A stretch of 64,000 nt of DNA from Nostocales cyanobacterium LEGE 12452. Lineage in GTDB: Bacteria > Cyanobacteriota > Cyanobacteriia > Cyanobacteriales > Nostocaceae. Each line of letters begins with the position of its first letter. Position 1 is the first letter of the stretch. Below the pieces are notes generated by a model that did no database searches, was not told where the DNA came from, and worked only from the letters and a program-made list of their open reading frames with translations. The translations under genes and the position numbers were made by a program. The DNA is taken from contig JADEXV010000007.1 of assembly GCA_015206945.1 (NCBI GenBank), positions 1 through 64,000 of the forward strand, written 5' to 3'. Below are positions 56,162 to 64,000 of the stretch, in pieces.

Positions 56162-56233
56162 GTGTGTGAGGAGCAAGTTAAAAATAAAAAGCGCCTGGGG
56201 TGGAAACACGGCAACACTCCCAAGCGCTTTTTA
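56162..56233 (+). ncRNA. Small RNA candidate, copy 1 of a tandem pair
   Basis: About 72 nt: 5' leader GTGTGTGAGGAGCAAGTTAA, then a long hairpin. Stem AAAAAGCGCCTGGG pairs with TCCCAAGCGCTTTTT (one C-A mismatch), extended by GTG/CAC past a bulged U, with loop GAAACACGGCAA, and ends in a T-run, an intrinsic terminator. The stem sequence differs from copy 2 while pairing is kept; the loop and leader are identical. The GGAAACA word recalls the Yfr2 (Cyano-1) family of cyanobacterial sRNAs, but the single-hairpin layout is not an exact match. No start codon follows the AGGAG-like leader, so it is not a peptide gene. Confidence 0.75.
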
Positions 56234-56286
56234 ATTTGTCAGAAGTTGGATTGCCTGTGGGGTTTTAGAATTGTCACTCAATATAC

Positions 56287-56315
56287 TTGCCATTTGATAG
56301 AAGTAGTGATATTAT
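56287..56315 (+). promoter_or_regulatory. Promoter of small RNA copy 2
   Basis: TTGCCA and TATTAT are again separated by 17 bases, with the likely start at G56322, seven bases after the -10 box. TGTCAC lies upstream as in copy 1. Conservation of spacing despite changed bases argues that both promoters work. Confidence 0.7.
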
Positions 56316-56321
56316 CTATTT

Positions 56322-56392
56322 GTGTGTGAGGAGCAAGTTAAGAATAAAAAATGTCTGGGGTGGAAACACGGCAACACTCCCAGGCATTTTTT
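56322..56392 (+). ncRNA. Small RNA candidate, copy 2 of a tandem pair
   Basis: Same design as copy 1, about 71 nt. Leader GTGTGTGAGGAGCAAGTTAA is identical. The stem is AAAAAATGTCTGGG with TCCCAGGCATTTTTT; the ATGT/GCAT pairing replaces GCGC/GCGC of copy 1, a compensated change that supports an RNA structure under selection. Loop identical. T-run terminator. It reads toward the convergent PIN gene and ends ~55 bases from that stop. Confidence 0.75.
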
Positions 56393-56445
56393 AATTTGTA
56401 TGTAGAAATTATAGAAATTAACGCTTCCAAAATAGTTTCATATTC

Positions 56446-56955
56446 TTACTTCCAGTTAAAGACACGAATATTGTTAAAGTTAATTACGTCAACTTCTACA
56501 CTCTGAAGATAACTTGCTAGCTTGAAGTCATCAGTTAAGACAAGATACTTACCTTTAGATAAAGTCAGGATTCCACTGTCAGTAAGTCCGAACTTGACAA
56601 TTTTTTCAGTATTAACAGCATCTAAACTCTTTACGTAGTATTCATCCAAAAGAGCAACATTGTTAACAAATTGAGCAAATATTGCAAAGCACTGAGAACG
56701 TTCAGGTTCACCAAGTTGATTTGCAAGGCTATTAACTTCTGTCAGAATATTCGGAGTTGTTACAAGCTTTTGAAAGCGTGCAATAAATTCTAGCAGAAGC
56801 TCATAATCTTCTGGTATAAATTGCTGGGTTCGATTAAATTTAGTTATTCGTTCTTGATTGACACTTCCAACTAAAAAGAGAAGCAGGATATTTGTATCAA
56901 TTAAAACCCCTTTTTGGCAATAACGACGAACAAGGGAAGCAATCAAATTTTTCAT
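56446..56955 (-). CDS. PIN domain-containing protein (putative RNase)
   Basis: A 169-residue PIN-fold protein. Acidic site residues are visible in GVLIDTNILLLFL (~17-29), NILTEVNSL (glutamate, ~95), FGLTDSGIL (~127) and YLVLTDDFKLA (~141). PIN proteins are Mg-dependent ribonucleases and the toxins of many VapBC-type pairs. It overlaps by four bases the 99-residue gene upstream on the same strand, so the two are translationally coupled like a toxin-antitoxin pair, but the partner is not a known antitoxin family. The protein is longer than typical VapC (~130 residues). Confidence 0.82.
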   Translation of the reverse strand: MKNLIASLVRRYCQKGVLIDTNILLLFLVGSVNQERITKFNRTQQFIPEDYELLLEFIARFQKLVTTPNILTEVNSLANQLGEPERSQCFAIFAQFVNNVALLDEYYVKSLDAVNTEKIVKFGLTDSGILTLSKGKYLVLTDDFKLASYLQSVEVDVINFNNIRVFNWK

Positions 56956-57251
56956 ACTTGTCTAATTTTCATTGCTTCTACTTCGCCAGTTTCAGAATTC
57001 ACTTTAAAAAGTTTATATTCTCGTTCATATAACACAGGGGTAGAAGCCAGAGAGGGAGGAATTAAGTCTTCCAATCGGCTTTTAGGAGATTTTTTAGGAA
57101 TATCAAACCCTAAAGTAATCAACCAGAAGCTTTTATCCTCAGAAAGTTCAACTTCTTCAATTCTCAAATCTCCTAATGAAGAACCCATCATATCTTGTAT
57201 GGATGTTATATATTGATATGCAGCATTTACTGCTGTTTTAACATCAATCAT
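56952..57251 (-). CDS. Small protein coupled to the PIN-domain gene
   Basis: A 99-residue protein of unrecognised family (MIDVKTAVNAAYQYITSIQD, ending YKLFKVNSETGEVEAMKIRQ). The order is helix, then several strands: RIEEVELSEDKSFWLITLGF and the C-terminal YEREYKLFKVN, a shape reminiscent of PepSY-like or cystatin-like small domains. It lacks a DNA-binding motif of known antitoxins (AbrB, RHH, Phd). Its TGA overlaps the ATG of the PIN gene (ATGA), so it is the first gene of a two-gene unit. Whether it neutralises or guides the PIN protein is unknown. Confidence 0.65.
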   Translation of the reverse strand: MIDVKTAVNAAYQYITSIQDMMGSSLGDLRIEEVELSEDKSFWLITLGFDIPKKSPKSRLEDLIPPSLASTPVLYEREYKLFKVNSETGEVEAMKIRQV

Positions 57252-57385
57252 AATCTGAGTTACTCCCTACCGAAACTTGCTAATTTCATACTTTATCATA
57301 GTAATTTAATCTAGTTTTCTGGTAATTGGTTAACACATAAGTAACAATATCTACTTTACCTATCTATTCATTTTTTCCATAAAAA

Positions 57386-57913
57386 TCAATTGATTAAATC
57401 TGAATTGTGGGAAATATTTTGCAAAAACTCTCTGGCTTTTATTGGTTTGCGGAGAATAATAACTTGCTGATTTGGTGTTAATTGACTAAGTTTTTCTAAA
57501 ATTCCAGGACGACGAGTAATTGGGTATGACCAGATATATTTGAGAAATTCCCAGTTCAATCTTTCAGGACAATCTGATGCCATATCAGGCCTGGATTGTC
57601 CTGCATACATGAAGCGACGTTTAATCACTCGAGATAAACATAAAATCCGGGGAAAATCCAAAAAAATTACCGTGTCTGCAACTGACAAACGAAGCTCGAG
57701 AGTACCGCCATAATTACCATCCATAATCCAAGATTCTCGTAGGGTTAGGTCTTGGATTATGCTCTGCCATTCAGTTTTTGGAGTCTCAACCCAACCAGGA
57801 TTCCAGTACCAAGCATCCAAGTGAATCACTTCTAAACCTAAAATAGTTCCTAGTTCGCGGGCTAGGGTAGATTTACCAGCACCTCCAGAACCAATGATTA
57901 AGATTTTCTTCAC
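57386..57913 (-). CDS. P-loop kinase-like protein (FlaR/DNA topology modulation type)
   Basis: A 175-residue adenylate-kinase-like ATPase. Walker A GSGGAGKST is at residues ~8-16, followed by VIHLDAWYWNPGWVETPK, the substrate-side WIMDGNYGGTLELRL, FLDFPRILCLSRVIKR and the lid-like RRFMYAGQSRPDM. This matches proteins annotated as DNA topology modulation protein FlaR, though the family is more likely a small-molecule or nucleotide kinase. Single gene. Ends close to the window of the PIN pair but is separately transcribed. Confidence 0.82.
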   Translation of the reverse strand: MKKILIIGSGGAGKSTLARELGTILGLEVIHLDAWYWNPGWVETPKTEWQSIIQDLTLRESWIMDGNYGGTLELRLSVADTVIFLDFPRILCLSRVIKRRFMYAGQSRPDMASDCPERLNWEFLKYIWSYPITRRPGILEKLSQLTPNQQVIILRKPIKAREFLQNISHNSDLIN

Positions 57914-58041
57914 CTTAGATGTGCCTCTCCCTTTTCAAGCTCAAAAGGTAAGCATTGCTCACCCAAATAACCGTCTTCAGGGCAACCCAATACGCCGCTA
58001 CAATAGTACCCTAAGAAGGATTATGCCGAAATAGTGATATT

Positions 58042-59517
58042 ATGACGACTGCTAGCACTGTAAAAACTGAGTATGAAGCGATTATTGGTTTAGAAACCCA
58101 TTGTCAGCTGAGTACCAATACCAAGATTTTCTCTAATAGCTCTACGGCATTTGGCTCTGACCCCAATACTAACATTGACCCGGTTTGTATGGGTTTACCT
58201 GGGGTCTTACCTGTACTCAATGAAAAAGTATTAGAATACGCCGTCAAAGCTGGTTTGGCACTAAATTGTCAAATCGCTAAATATAGCAAATTTGACCGTA
58301 AACAGTATTTTTATCCAGATTTACCGAAAAATTACCAAATTTCTCAATACGATCTACCGATCGCAGAACATGGTTGGTTAGAAATTGAGTTGGTAGATGC
58401 TGAGGGTAATCCGATTCGCAAACGTATTGGTATTACGCGTCTGCACATGGAAGAAGATGCTGGAAAATTGGTACACGCTGGTAGCGATCGCCTTTCTGGT
58501 TCTTCCTATTCTCTGGTAGACTACAATCGCGCAGGTATCCCATTAGTAGAAATTGTTTCAGAACCCGATCTGCGTTCTGGGCTAGAAGCTGCTGAATATG
58601 CCGAAGAATTGCGTCGGATTGTCCGGTATCTCGGCGTGAGTGACGGCAACATGGAACAAGGATCTCTGCGGTGCGATGTCAACATTTCCGTGCGTCCAGT
58701 GGGACGAGAGGAGTTTGGCACCAAGGTAGAAATTAAAAATATGAACTCCTTCAGCGCCATCCAACGGGCGATTGACTACGAAATTGAACGCCAAATCGCT
58801 GCCATCGAAGCAGGCGATCGCATCATCCAAGAAACTCGGCTGTGGCAAGAAGGCGCTCAATGCACAAGTAGTATGCGGGTGAAAGAAGGTTCTAGCGACT
58901 ACCGCTATTTCCCCGAACCAGATTTAGCACCAATTGAGGTGTCAAATCAACAATTAGAGCAATGGCGTAGCGAACTACCAGAATTACCAGCCCAAAAACG
59001 CCATCATTATGAAAGCGAATTGGGGCTTTCCCCTTACGATGCGCGAGTGCTGACAGAAGATCGTTCAATCGCCGAATATTTTGAAACTGCGATCGCATCT
59101 GGAGCAAATGCCAAAGCTGCTGCCAACTGGATTACTCAAGATATTGCAGCCCACCTCAATAAGCAAAAACTCACTATTAGTCAAATCGGACTGACTCCCA
59201 CCAATTTAGCAGATATCATCACTCGCATTGAAACTGGCAAAATTAGCAATGCTCAAGCTAAACAAAAGTTGCCAGATTTACTCAGTGGTATTTCTCCTGA
59301 GAAAGCCTTTGCCGGACAAGAGTTAATCACCGATCCAAGTGTACTGGAACCCATCGTTGATGAAGTCATAGCCGCCAATCCCAAAGAACTAGAAAAGTAT
59401 CGCAACGGTAATATCAATCTCAAAGGCTTCTTTGTCGGACAAGTTCTCAAAAAGACAGACAAACGTGCCGATCCTAAGCTGACTAACGAATTGGTCGAGA
59501 AAAAACTGAACGCCTAG
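58042..59517 (+). CDS. gatB: Asp-tRNA(Asn)/Glu-tRNA(Gln) amidotransferase subunit B
   Basis: A 491-residue subunit of the GatCAB complex that amidates Glu-tRNA(Gln) in the many bacteria without glutaminyl-tRNA synthetase. The N-terminal catalytic cradle has IGLETHCQLSTNTKIFS, PVCMGLPGVLPVLNE, KFDRKQYFYPDLPKNYQISQ and RIGITRLHMEEDAGK. The helical and YqeY-like tail domains (from ~300) include KAAANWITQDI and VLEPIVDEVIAANP. Full length. No strong Shine-Dalgarno at the ATG. GatA and GatC genes are not next to it, the usual situation in cyanobacteria. Confidence 0.97.
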   Translation: MTTASTVKTEYEAIIGLETHCQLSTNTKIFSNSSTAFGSDPNTNIDPVCMGLPGVLPVLNEKVLEYAVKAGLALNCQIAKYSKFDRKQYFYPDLPKNYQISQYDLPIAEHGWLEIELVDAEGNPIRKRIGITRLHMEEDAGKLVHAGSDRLSGSSYSLVDYNRAGIPLVEIVSEPDLRSGLEAAEYAEELRRIVRYLGVSDGNMEQGSLRCDVNISVRPVGREEFGTKVEIKNMNSFSAIQRAIDYEIERQIAAIEAGDRIIQETRLWQEGAQCTSSMRVKEGSSDYRYFPEPDLAPIEVSNQQLEQWRSELPELPAQKRHHYESELGLSPYDARVLTEDRSIAEYFETAIASGANAKAAANWITQDIAAHLNKQKLTISQIGLTPTNLADIITRIETGKISNAQAKQKLPDLLSGISPEKAFAGQELITDPSVLEPIVDEVIAANPKELEKYRNGNINLKGFFVGQVLKKTDKRADPKLTNELVEKKLNA

Positions 59518-59750
59518 TGATCTGTCAAGCTAACTTCGCTGGGTGAGAAAGCAGAAGGGGCAGGGGAGCACGGGAGAAGTTTCAGTAAGTTTTTCCCCTC
59601 TGCCTCTTCTGCGAATGCCCAATGCCCAATTCTCAATCCCCCAACTAAGTATTTTCCCGGTCTTGCTTCACACAATCTTCATATAAAAGCTGGTGACAAC
59701 CCTCATACGTAAAATGATATGCTGTGGTAAGTAGATGCACCCTGATGATC

Positions 59751-59781
59751 TGGAGAGCTGCCTAAGTAGCTCTCTTTTTTA
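59751..59781 (+). terminator. Terminator-like hairpin 1 downstream of gatB (possible small RNA)
   Basis: Stem GAGAGCT (59753-59759) and AGCTCTC (59768-59774) with loop GCCTAAGT and a T-run. The 25 bases before it (GGTAAGTAGATGCACCCTGA, then TGATCT) are repeated before hairpin 2, so the duplicated unit is larger than a terminator. A possible promoter GTGACA and TGATAT, 16 bases apart, lies upstream. It may end the gatB transcript or a separate short RNA. Confidence 0.6.
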
Positions 59782-59900
59782 TTTTATTTTCGTGGTATTT
59801 ACGGATAAAGTTCAAAAATTTTTAGAAATAATCTCAATAAATAAGTATTAACTCTTAAAAAGGAAATCAGAGAGATTGGTAAGTCGATGTATCGTGACGA

Positions 59901-59936
59901 TCTAGAGAGTGACCCAAGTGGCTCTCCTTTTTTGTT
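59901..59936 (+). terminator. Terminator-like hairpin 2 (duplicated unit)
   Basis: GAGAG and CTCTC around TGACCCAAGTGG, with a T-run. Preceded by GGTAAGTCGATGTATCGTGA and CGATCT, matching the unit at 59726-59781 with about ten differences. The two units are ~150 bases apart. The hairpin keeps its outer stem while loop-side bases change. Confidence 0.55.
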
Positions 59937-60133
59937 TTGGTTTTTCGTCATAAGAAAGGTAAAAACAATTATGCCAATCGCCAACTGGTGCATTATTATT
60001 GCCATCAGCAAATAAACTCACAATAAAAGGGAGTGGGGAGTGGGGAAACTAATAACTCTTAACTCGTAACTCCTAACTCAGCACTTTTGTAAAGTACGTA
60101 TTGACCTATCCAACCTGATAGTTGTAAGGAAGA

Positions 60134-61378
60134 ATGATGGCAGATTGGCAAAAAATCACAGGTGGTATCACAGCACCAAGGGGGTATCAGGCGGCAGGAA
60201 TTACCGCAGGATTGAAACCTTCGGGGTTGCCAGATTTAGCTTTGATATTCTCAGAAGTGGAAGCGATCGCAGCTGGTGTATTTACCACCAGCCAAGTGAA
60301 AGCTGCATGCGTAGAATATTGTCGCCAACGATTGCAAGCCAAACAGAGCGCTCGTGCCATCCTCTGCAACGCTGGACAAGCAAACGCCGCGACAGGAACT
60401 CAAGGCAACCTTGATACCCTAGAATCTGCTCTGGCAGTAGGTCAAGCACTAAACATTCCATCTGAATCTATATTATTGGCTTCCACTGGTGTGATTGGTC
60501 AAAGAATTAAGATGGATGCTTTGCGAAGTGGAATTCCCAAAGTAGTAGCAGCACTATCACAAACAGGTTCGGATGCTGCTGCTGGTGCTATTATCACTAC
60601 AGACTTGGTAACAAAATCTATTGCTTTAGAGACAACTATAAGTGACCGCCCGGTACGAATTGGCGGCATTGCCAAAGGTTCTGGTATGATTCACCCCAAT
60701 ATGGCAACCATGCTGGCATTTGTGACTTGTGATGCTGTGGTTTCGCCTCACCTGTGGCAACAAATGTTAGCAAGGGCAGCTGATAGAAGCTTTAATTCCA
60801 TTACTGTGGATGGTGATACCAGCACCAACGACAGCTTAATTGCCTTAGCAAACGGTCAATCTCGCACCCCAGCAATTATAGAATGGGGCGCAGAAGCAGA
60901 GAAATTAGAGGCGATGTTAACAGCAGTTTGTCAGCATTTAGCCAAAGCGATCGCTCGTGATGGTGAAGGCGCAACCTGTCTCATTGAAGTAGAAGTGACT
61001 GGCGCTCATGATGAAATCTCAGCCCGACAAATAGCCAAAACCATCGCCGGTTCATCTTTAGTTAAATCTGCAATCTTTGGACGCGATCCAAATTGGGGAC
61101 GCATCGCCGCCGCCGCCGGACGTGCAGGTGTGCCCTTTGAGCAAGAAAACTTGCAAATTAAGCTAGGGGATTTCTTAATGTTAGAAAATGGACAACCTCT
61201 ACAATTTGACCGTGCAGCAGCAAGTGCTTATTTGAAAAAAGCATCGGTGGGGGCTTATCTGCAACAGGATACGGTGTTAATCTCCGTTAATGTTGGTAAT
61301 GGTTATGGTGTGGGTAAAGCTTGGGGTTGTGATTTGAGTTATGACTACGTGAAGATTAACGCCGAATACACTACCTGA
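60134..61378 (+). CDS. argJ: Bifunctional glutamate N-acetyltransferase/amino-acid acetyltransferase (ornithine acetyltransferase)
   Basis: A 414-residue enzyme of the arginine pathway that moves the acetyl group from N-acetylornithine to glutamate and can also use acetyl-CoA. It is made as a precursor that cuts itself at a conserved threonine, seen here in GSGMIHPNMATMLAFVTCDA (about residue 192). Other family motifs: GLKPSGLPDLAL, LCNAGQANAATG, TVDGDTSTND, RDPNWGRIAAAAGRAG. AAGGAAG lies just before two adjacent ATGs (60134 and 60137). Single gene. Confidence 0.97.
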   Translation: MMADWQKITGGITAPRGYQAAGITAGLKPSGLPDLALIFSEVEAIAAGVFTTSQVKAACVEYCRQRLQAKQSARAILCNAGQANAATGTQGNLDTLESALAVGQALNIPSESILLASTGVIGQRIKMDALRSGIPKVVAALSQTGSDAAAGAIITTDLVTKSIALETTISDRPVRIGGIAKGSGMIHPNMATMLAFVTCDAVVSPHLWQQMLARAADRSFNSITVDGDTSTNDSLIALANGQSRTPAIIEWGAEAEKLEAMLTAVCQHLAKAIARDGEGATCLIEVEVTGAHDEISARQIAKTIAGSSLVKSAIFGRDPNWGRIAAAAGRAGVPFEQENLQIKLGDFLMLENGQPLQFDRAAASAYLKKASVGAYLQQDTVLISVNVGNGYGVGKAWGCDLSYDYVKINAEYTT

Positions 61379-61404
61379 ACTACTCCCAATTATTTGCGTT
61401 GTAG

Positions 61405-61424
61405 AGACGCGATTCATCGCGTCT
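61405..61424. repeat. Palindromic Nostoc-type repeat
   Basis: AGACGCGAT-TC-ATCGCGTCT, a 9-bp perfect stem followed by TT. The same palindrome, with one extra G, forms the core of MITE-like element 1 at 32707-32733. Here it may double as the argJ terminator. Confidence 0.75.
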
Positions 61425-61492
61425 TTAGCCAAGGATGTGTTGCAATCAATTAATGGAATTGGTATCACAATAGTCTTACAGTCTCTTATGCT

Positions 61493-62635
61493 GTGGCTGG
61501 ACGGGGGAAAATGCCTAAGAAGCATATAGAACTTAGAAGGAAGAGGTACTTCAAGCTCAGTTCGCAAATCGCTCAGTTGGATAATGCACAATTGCGTTCT
61601 CTCTTTGAGAATAGTGAGTCGAATGAGTCGAGTACGGGTTGGGGAATGAATCACACCATCGTCCTTGGGGAATCCAAGGTCTTTGTGAAACGTGTTCCGG
61701 TTACAAACATCGAATATGACAACCTGTTCTCCACCAGAAACCTCTATGATCTCCCAACTTACTGTAATTACGGCTTCGGTTCCACTGGTTTTGGAGTCTT
61801 CCGGGAACTTGTTACCCATATCAAAACAACTAACTGGGTATTGTCAGGCGTAATTGCTACTTTCCCACTGATGTACCATTATCGGATTATTCCTTTCTCT
61901 GGGCAGCGGGCGGATGTAGATAAGTCGCGTCTCAAAAGTTATGTGGAGTACTGGGGCAATAGTACCAACGCTGGCAACTATATGTTAGATAGAGCGATCG
62001 CTAACTATGAGTTGGTTCTGTTTCTAGAGTACATACCACATATTCTGGAAACATGGCTGCAAGAAAACCCCAACAAACTTCAGAAACCCCTGGATGACTT
62101 ACGCACGACGATTACCTTTTTGAGAAAGAAGGGAATTATCCACTTTGACGCACATTTTCGCAATATTCTCACCGACGGCAGGCAGATATATTTGACCGAT
62201 TTTGGTTTGGTACTTGATAAGAGTTTTACATTGACGAAAGATGAAAAGTTTTTCTTTAAGCAGAACACATTTTATGACTACGGAGAAGTCTTGCGGAATC
62301 TTGGTCATCTGATTCGATCGCCGTATGATTTATGTTCGGAGAAAGATAAACGCAGGATTATGGAAAAATATGGCATAAAAGAAGGCTTAAAACCTTATGA
62401 ACTGCGCTCTATATTATTCGACAACATTGAGCAGATAGATGCTGATGGAGTCATGAAGTTAGATAAGTTTTATGTTGCCAGCATCGTCAAGTACCGCAGC
62501 ATCATTGCGCTGATGCAAGACTTCTTTTCTGATATGTGGGAAAACAACAACAAAGACACTAAACTTCGTCACAGAGAACTAGGGCTGCTGCTTAAAGAGA
62601 CAGGGTTTATTCCTGGTGTTGGAAACAGCAGATAG
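61493..62635 (+). CDS. Protein kinase-like protein
   Basis: About 375-380 residues with an eukaryotic-type kinase fold. The ATP-binding lysine is probably in VFVKRVPVTN (~63), the catalytic loop is IIHFDAHFRNIL (~220, HxDxxxxN pattern) and the metal-binding DFG is in IYLTDFGLVLD. The glycine-rich loop is poor (STGWGMNHTI), as in APH/ABC1-like kinases. The C-terminal ~130 residues are helical without a named domain. The first start is GTG; an ATG at 61511 with GGGGG only three bases ahead is an alternative. Substrate unknown; it could be a protein or a small molecule kinase. Confidence 0.78.
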   Translation: MAGRGKMPKKHIELRRKRYFKLSSQIAQLDNAQLRSLFENSESNESSTGWGMNHTIVLGESKVFVKRVPVTNIEYDNLFSTRNLYDLPTYCNYGFGSTGFGVFRELVTHIKTTNWVLSGVIATFPLMYHYRIIPFSGQRADVDKSRLKSYVEYWGNSTNAGNYMLDRAIANYELVLFLEYIPHILETWLQENPNKLQKPLDDLRTTITFLRKKGIIHFDAHFRNILTDGRQIYLTDFGLVLDKSFTLTKDEKFFFKQNTFYDYGEVLRNLGHLIRSPYDLCSEKDKRRIMEKYGIKEGLKPYELRSILFDNIEQIDADGVMKLDKFYVASIVKYRSIIALMQDFFSDMWENNNKDTKLRHRELGLLLKETGFIPGVGNSR

Positions 62636-63210
62636 TTGCGATCGCTGGATAAGAAATACACCTATTTGGCGTGTTTACTTAGGCCTACAGCTTTCCCAGC
62701 CTTACCATCTCCTCTCACCGCAGTGCGTTACTAAATTATAGGGATAACATAATGGTTGTGATAAATAAAAACTTATAGATGACAATTTACTACTAAAATT
62801 AAGTTACAAAATAAGTGAATATAGTCAATCATAAAGCAAAGATAATAGTCTTCATAAATAAGAGTTTATATATTAAAAATTATTCATATAGTTAAGGAAA
62901 ATAGATAAATTTTTCCTTATATATCCAATTTAATATTTCTTTAATAAATCGATCCTTCAAGTTGAGCAATTTGGCTTCAAAGGCTGTAAACTGATTTCAA
63001 CAAGGTGAATGACACCTCTAAAACACACTAGAGCAGAGTCAAGAAATTAGCCGAGTTTTTTTATATAAGTAGCCGCGTCATTGATGAAATGGCTGCGATC
63101 GCTTGGCCAAATATAGCTTGATTAATCATTAATGGCGCAATAAACATAATGTCTATTGCCTAAATTGTCATAGCTATAAAAAATAAAATTTACCTTTTCA
63201 GGAGATATTT
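62636..63210. other. Long AT-rich upstream region of the NrtA/CmpA-type gene
   Basis: A 575-base gap holding no coding frame. It includes AGGAGA nine bases before the ATG, and TTAATGGCGCAATAA (63132-63146), a TTA-N9-TAA dyad of the kind bound by LysR-type regulators. No canonical NtcA site (GTA-N8-TAC) was found on reading. The region's length suggests complex regulation, as expected for nitrate or bicarbonate uptake genes. Confidence 0.4.
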
Positions 63211-64000
63211 ATGACAGAATTTTTTAATCAAATTTCTCGCCGCAAATTCATCTTCACAGCCGGAGCATCTGCGGGTGCTGTATTGCTCAAAGGTTGTTTG
63301 GGTAATCCTCCTGACAGCCTCACTGGTGGAAGCAGTCAAGCACAACCAACTGCTCAGTTGGTCGCTAATATTAGTCCCGAACAAAAACCAGAAACTACTA
63401 CAGTCAAATTAGGATATATACCTATTGTAGAAGCGGCTCCTTTAATTATTGCTAAAGAAAAAGGCTTTTTTGCAAAGTATGGAATGACTGATGTTGGCCT
63501 TTCCAAACAAGCTTCTTGGGGTGCAGCAAGGGATAACGTAGAAATTGGTTCTGCCGGTGGTGGTATAGATGGCGGTCAATGGCAGATGCCAATGCCACAT
63601 TTAATTTCAGAAGGTTTAATTACCAAAGGCAATCAAAAAATCCCCATGTATGTCTTATGTCAATTAAATACACATGGGAATGGAATTGCGATCGCCAGCA
63701 AGCACCAAGGCAAAGGTATTAGTTTACAACTCGCCAGCGCTAAGTCCCTATTCACGGAATTAAAATCCTCAACACCCTTCACGGCTGCATTCACCTTTCC
63801 CCACGTCAACCAAGATTTATGGATTCGTTACTGGTTAGCAGCAGGTGGCTTAGACCCGGATGCAGATGTCAAGTTGCTCACAGTACCAGCAGCGCAAACT
63901 GTTGCCAATATGCAAACAGGAACGATGGATGCCTTTAGTACAGGTGACCCCTGGCCTTATCGTCTGGTGCGAGACAAAATCGGCTACGTAGCAGCATTAA
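63211..64000 (+). CDS. NrtA/CmpA-type ABC transporter substrate-binding lipoprotein (3' partial)
   Basis: 263 codons are visible, open to the window end. The N-terminus has a twin-arginine-like [20 protein letters not shown] followed by cysteine, i.e. a lipobox, then a Gln/Thr-rich linker and the binding domain: [62 protein letters not shown] and [12 protein letters not shown]. This is the family of NrtA (nitrate/nitrite) and CmpA (bicarbonate) in cyanobacteria. The two cannot be separated from the part present; the genes after the window end (permease and ATPases) would help. Start supported by CAGGAGATATTT before the ATG. Confidence 0.9.
   Translation, partial: MTEFFNQISRRKFIFTAGASAGAVLLKGCLGNPPDSLTGGSSQAQPTAQLVANISPEQKPETTTVKLGYIPIVEAAPLIIAKEKGFFAKYGMTDVGLSKQASWGAARDNVEIGSAGGGIDGGQWQMPMPHLISEGLITKGNQKIPMYVLCQLNTHGNGIAIASKHQGKGISLQLASAKSLFTELKSSTPFTAAFTFPHVNQDLWIRYWLAAGGLDPDADVKLLTVPAAQTVANMQTGTMDAFSTGDPWPYRLVRDKIGYVAAL

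Noticed and set aside
61277-61819. 180-codon minus-strand frame over argJ end and kinase start
   Set aside because: Antisense to two well-supported genes; translation has no recognisable domain.

Overview
The window is about 64 kb of a cyanobacterial chromosome, most likely a filamentous, heterocyst-forming Nostocales (Nostoc-like) genome. The evidence is the very frequent octamer GCGATCGC (HIP1), short tandem heptamers of the AATTCGT type, small foldback repeats between genes, and cyanobacterial families such as DUF928, DUF1400, DUF2555, KTSC, a FutABC-type iron importer and large two-partner-secretion exoproteins. Many genes are single and convergently or divergently arranged, and several intergenic stretches hold coding relics.

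Layout. 1-4.1 kb: two NHLP-type peptide-exporter ABC genes (the first cut by the window edge) with a reversed GNAT acetyltransferase between them. 4.3-13.2 kb: a methyltransferase, then a 1659-residue ELWxxDGT/RTX secreted protein that lies between two copies of the promoter and 5' end of a DUF4350 gene; the intact DUF4350 gene is followed by a MoxR ATPase. 13.5-25.3 kb: response regulator, CHASE2 sensor kinase, DUF928 protein and two paralogous TpsA exoproteins whose 3' ends are nearly identical. 25.4-37.7 kb: prolyl aminopeptidase, Nudix hydrolase, an SLH-anchored GHL10 glycosyl hydrolase, then mostly small stress or envelope genes (HdeD, DUF1400, PPOX, ChaB, HPP, DUF411, TPR, KTSC), with two MITE-like insertions that have clear target duplications. 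37.9-40.9 kb: lipoate ligase, coaBC, DUF2555, and an esterase that seems to start at CTG. 41.2-46.1 kb: an iron(III) importer operon with two substrate-binding proteins, permease and ATPase.

46.2-53.3 kb is the most unusual part: two very large overlapping genes on the minus strand, a 1059-residue protein of no recognised family followed by a 1314-residue protein that joins a nuclease-like N-terminal region to a P-loop helicase-like core. I read them as an undescribed two-component nucleic-acid-processing system, possibly for defence; this is inference. 53.8-64 kb is mostly housekeeping (purH, gatB, argJ) with a Uma2 nuclease, a PIN-domain protein with a small overlapping partner, a FlaR-like kinase, a protein-kinase-like protein, and the start of an NrtA/CmpA-type binding protein.

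Between purH and the PIN gene lie two tandem, separately promoted small-RNA candidates of about 72 nt with identical loops and compensatory stem changes. Downstream of gatB is a second duplicated pair of terminator-like hairpins. No tRNA, rRNA, CRISPR array or complete insertion sequence was recognised.
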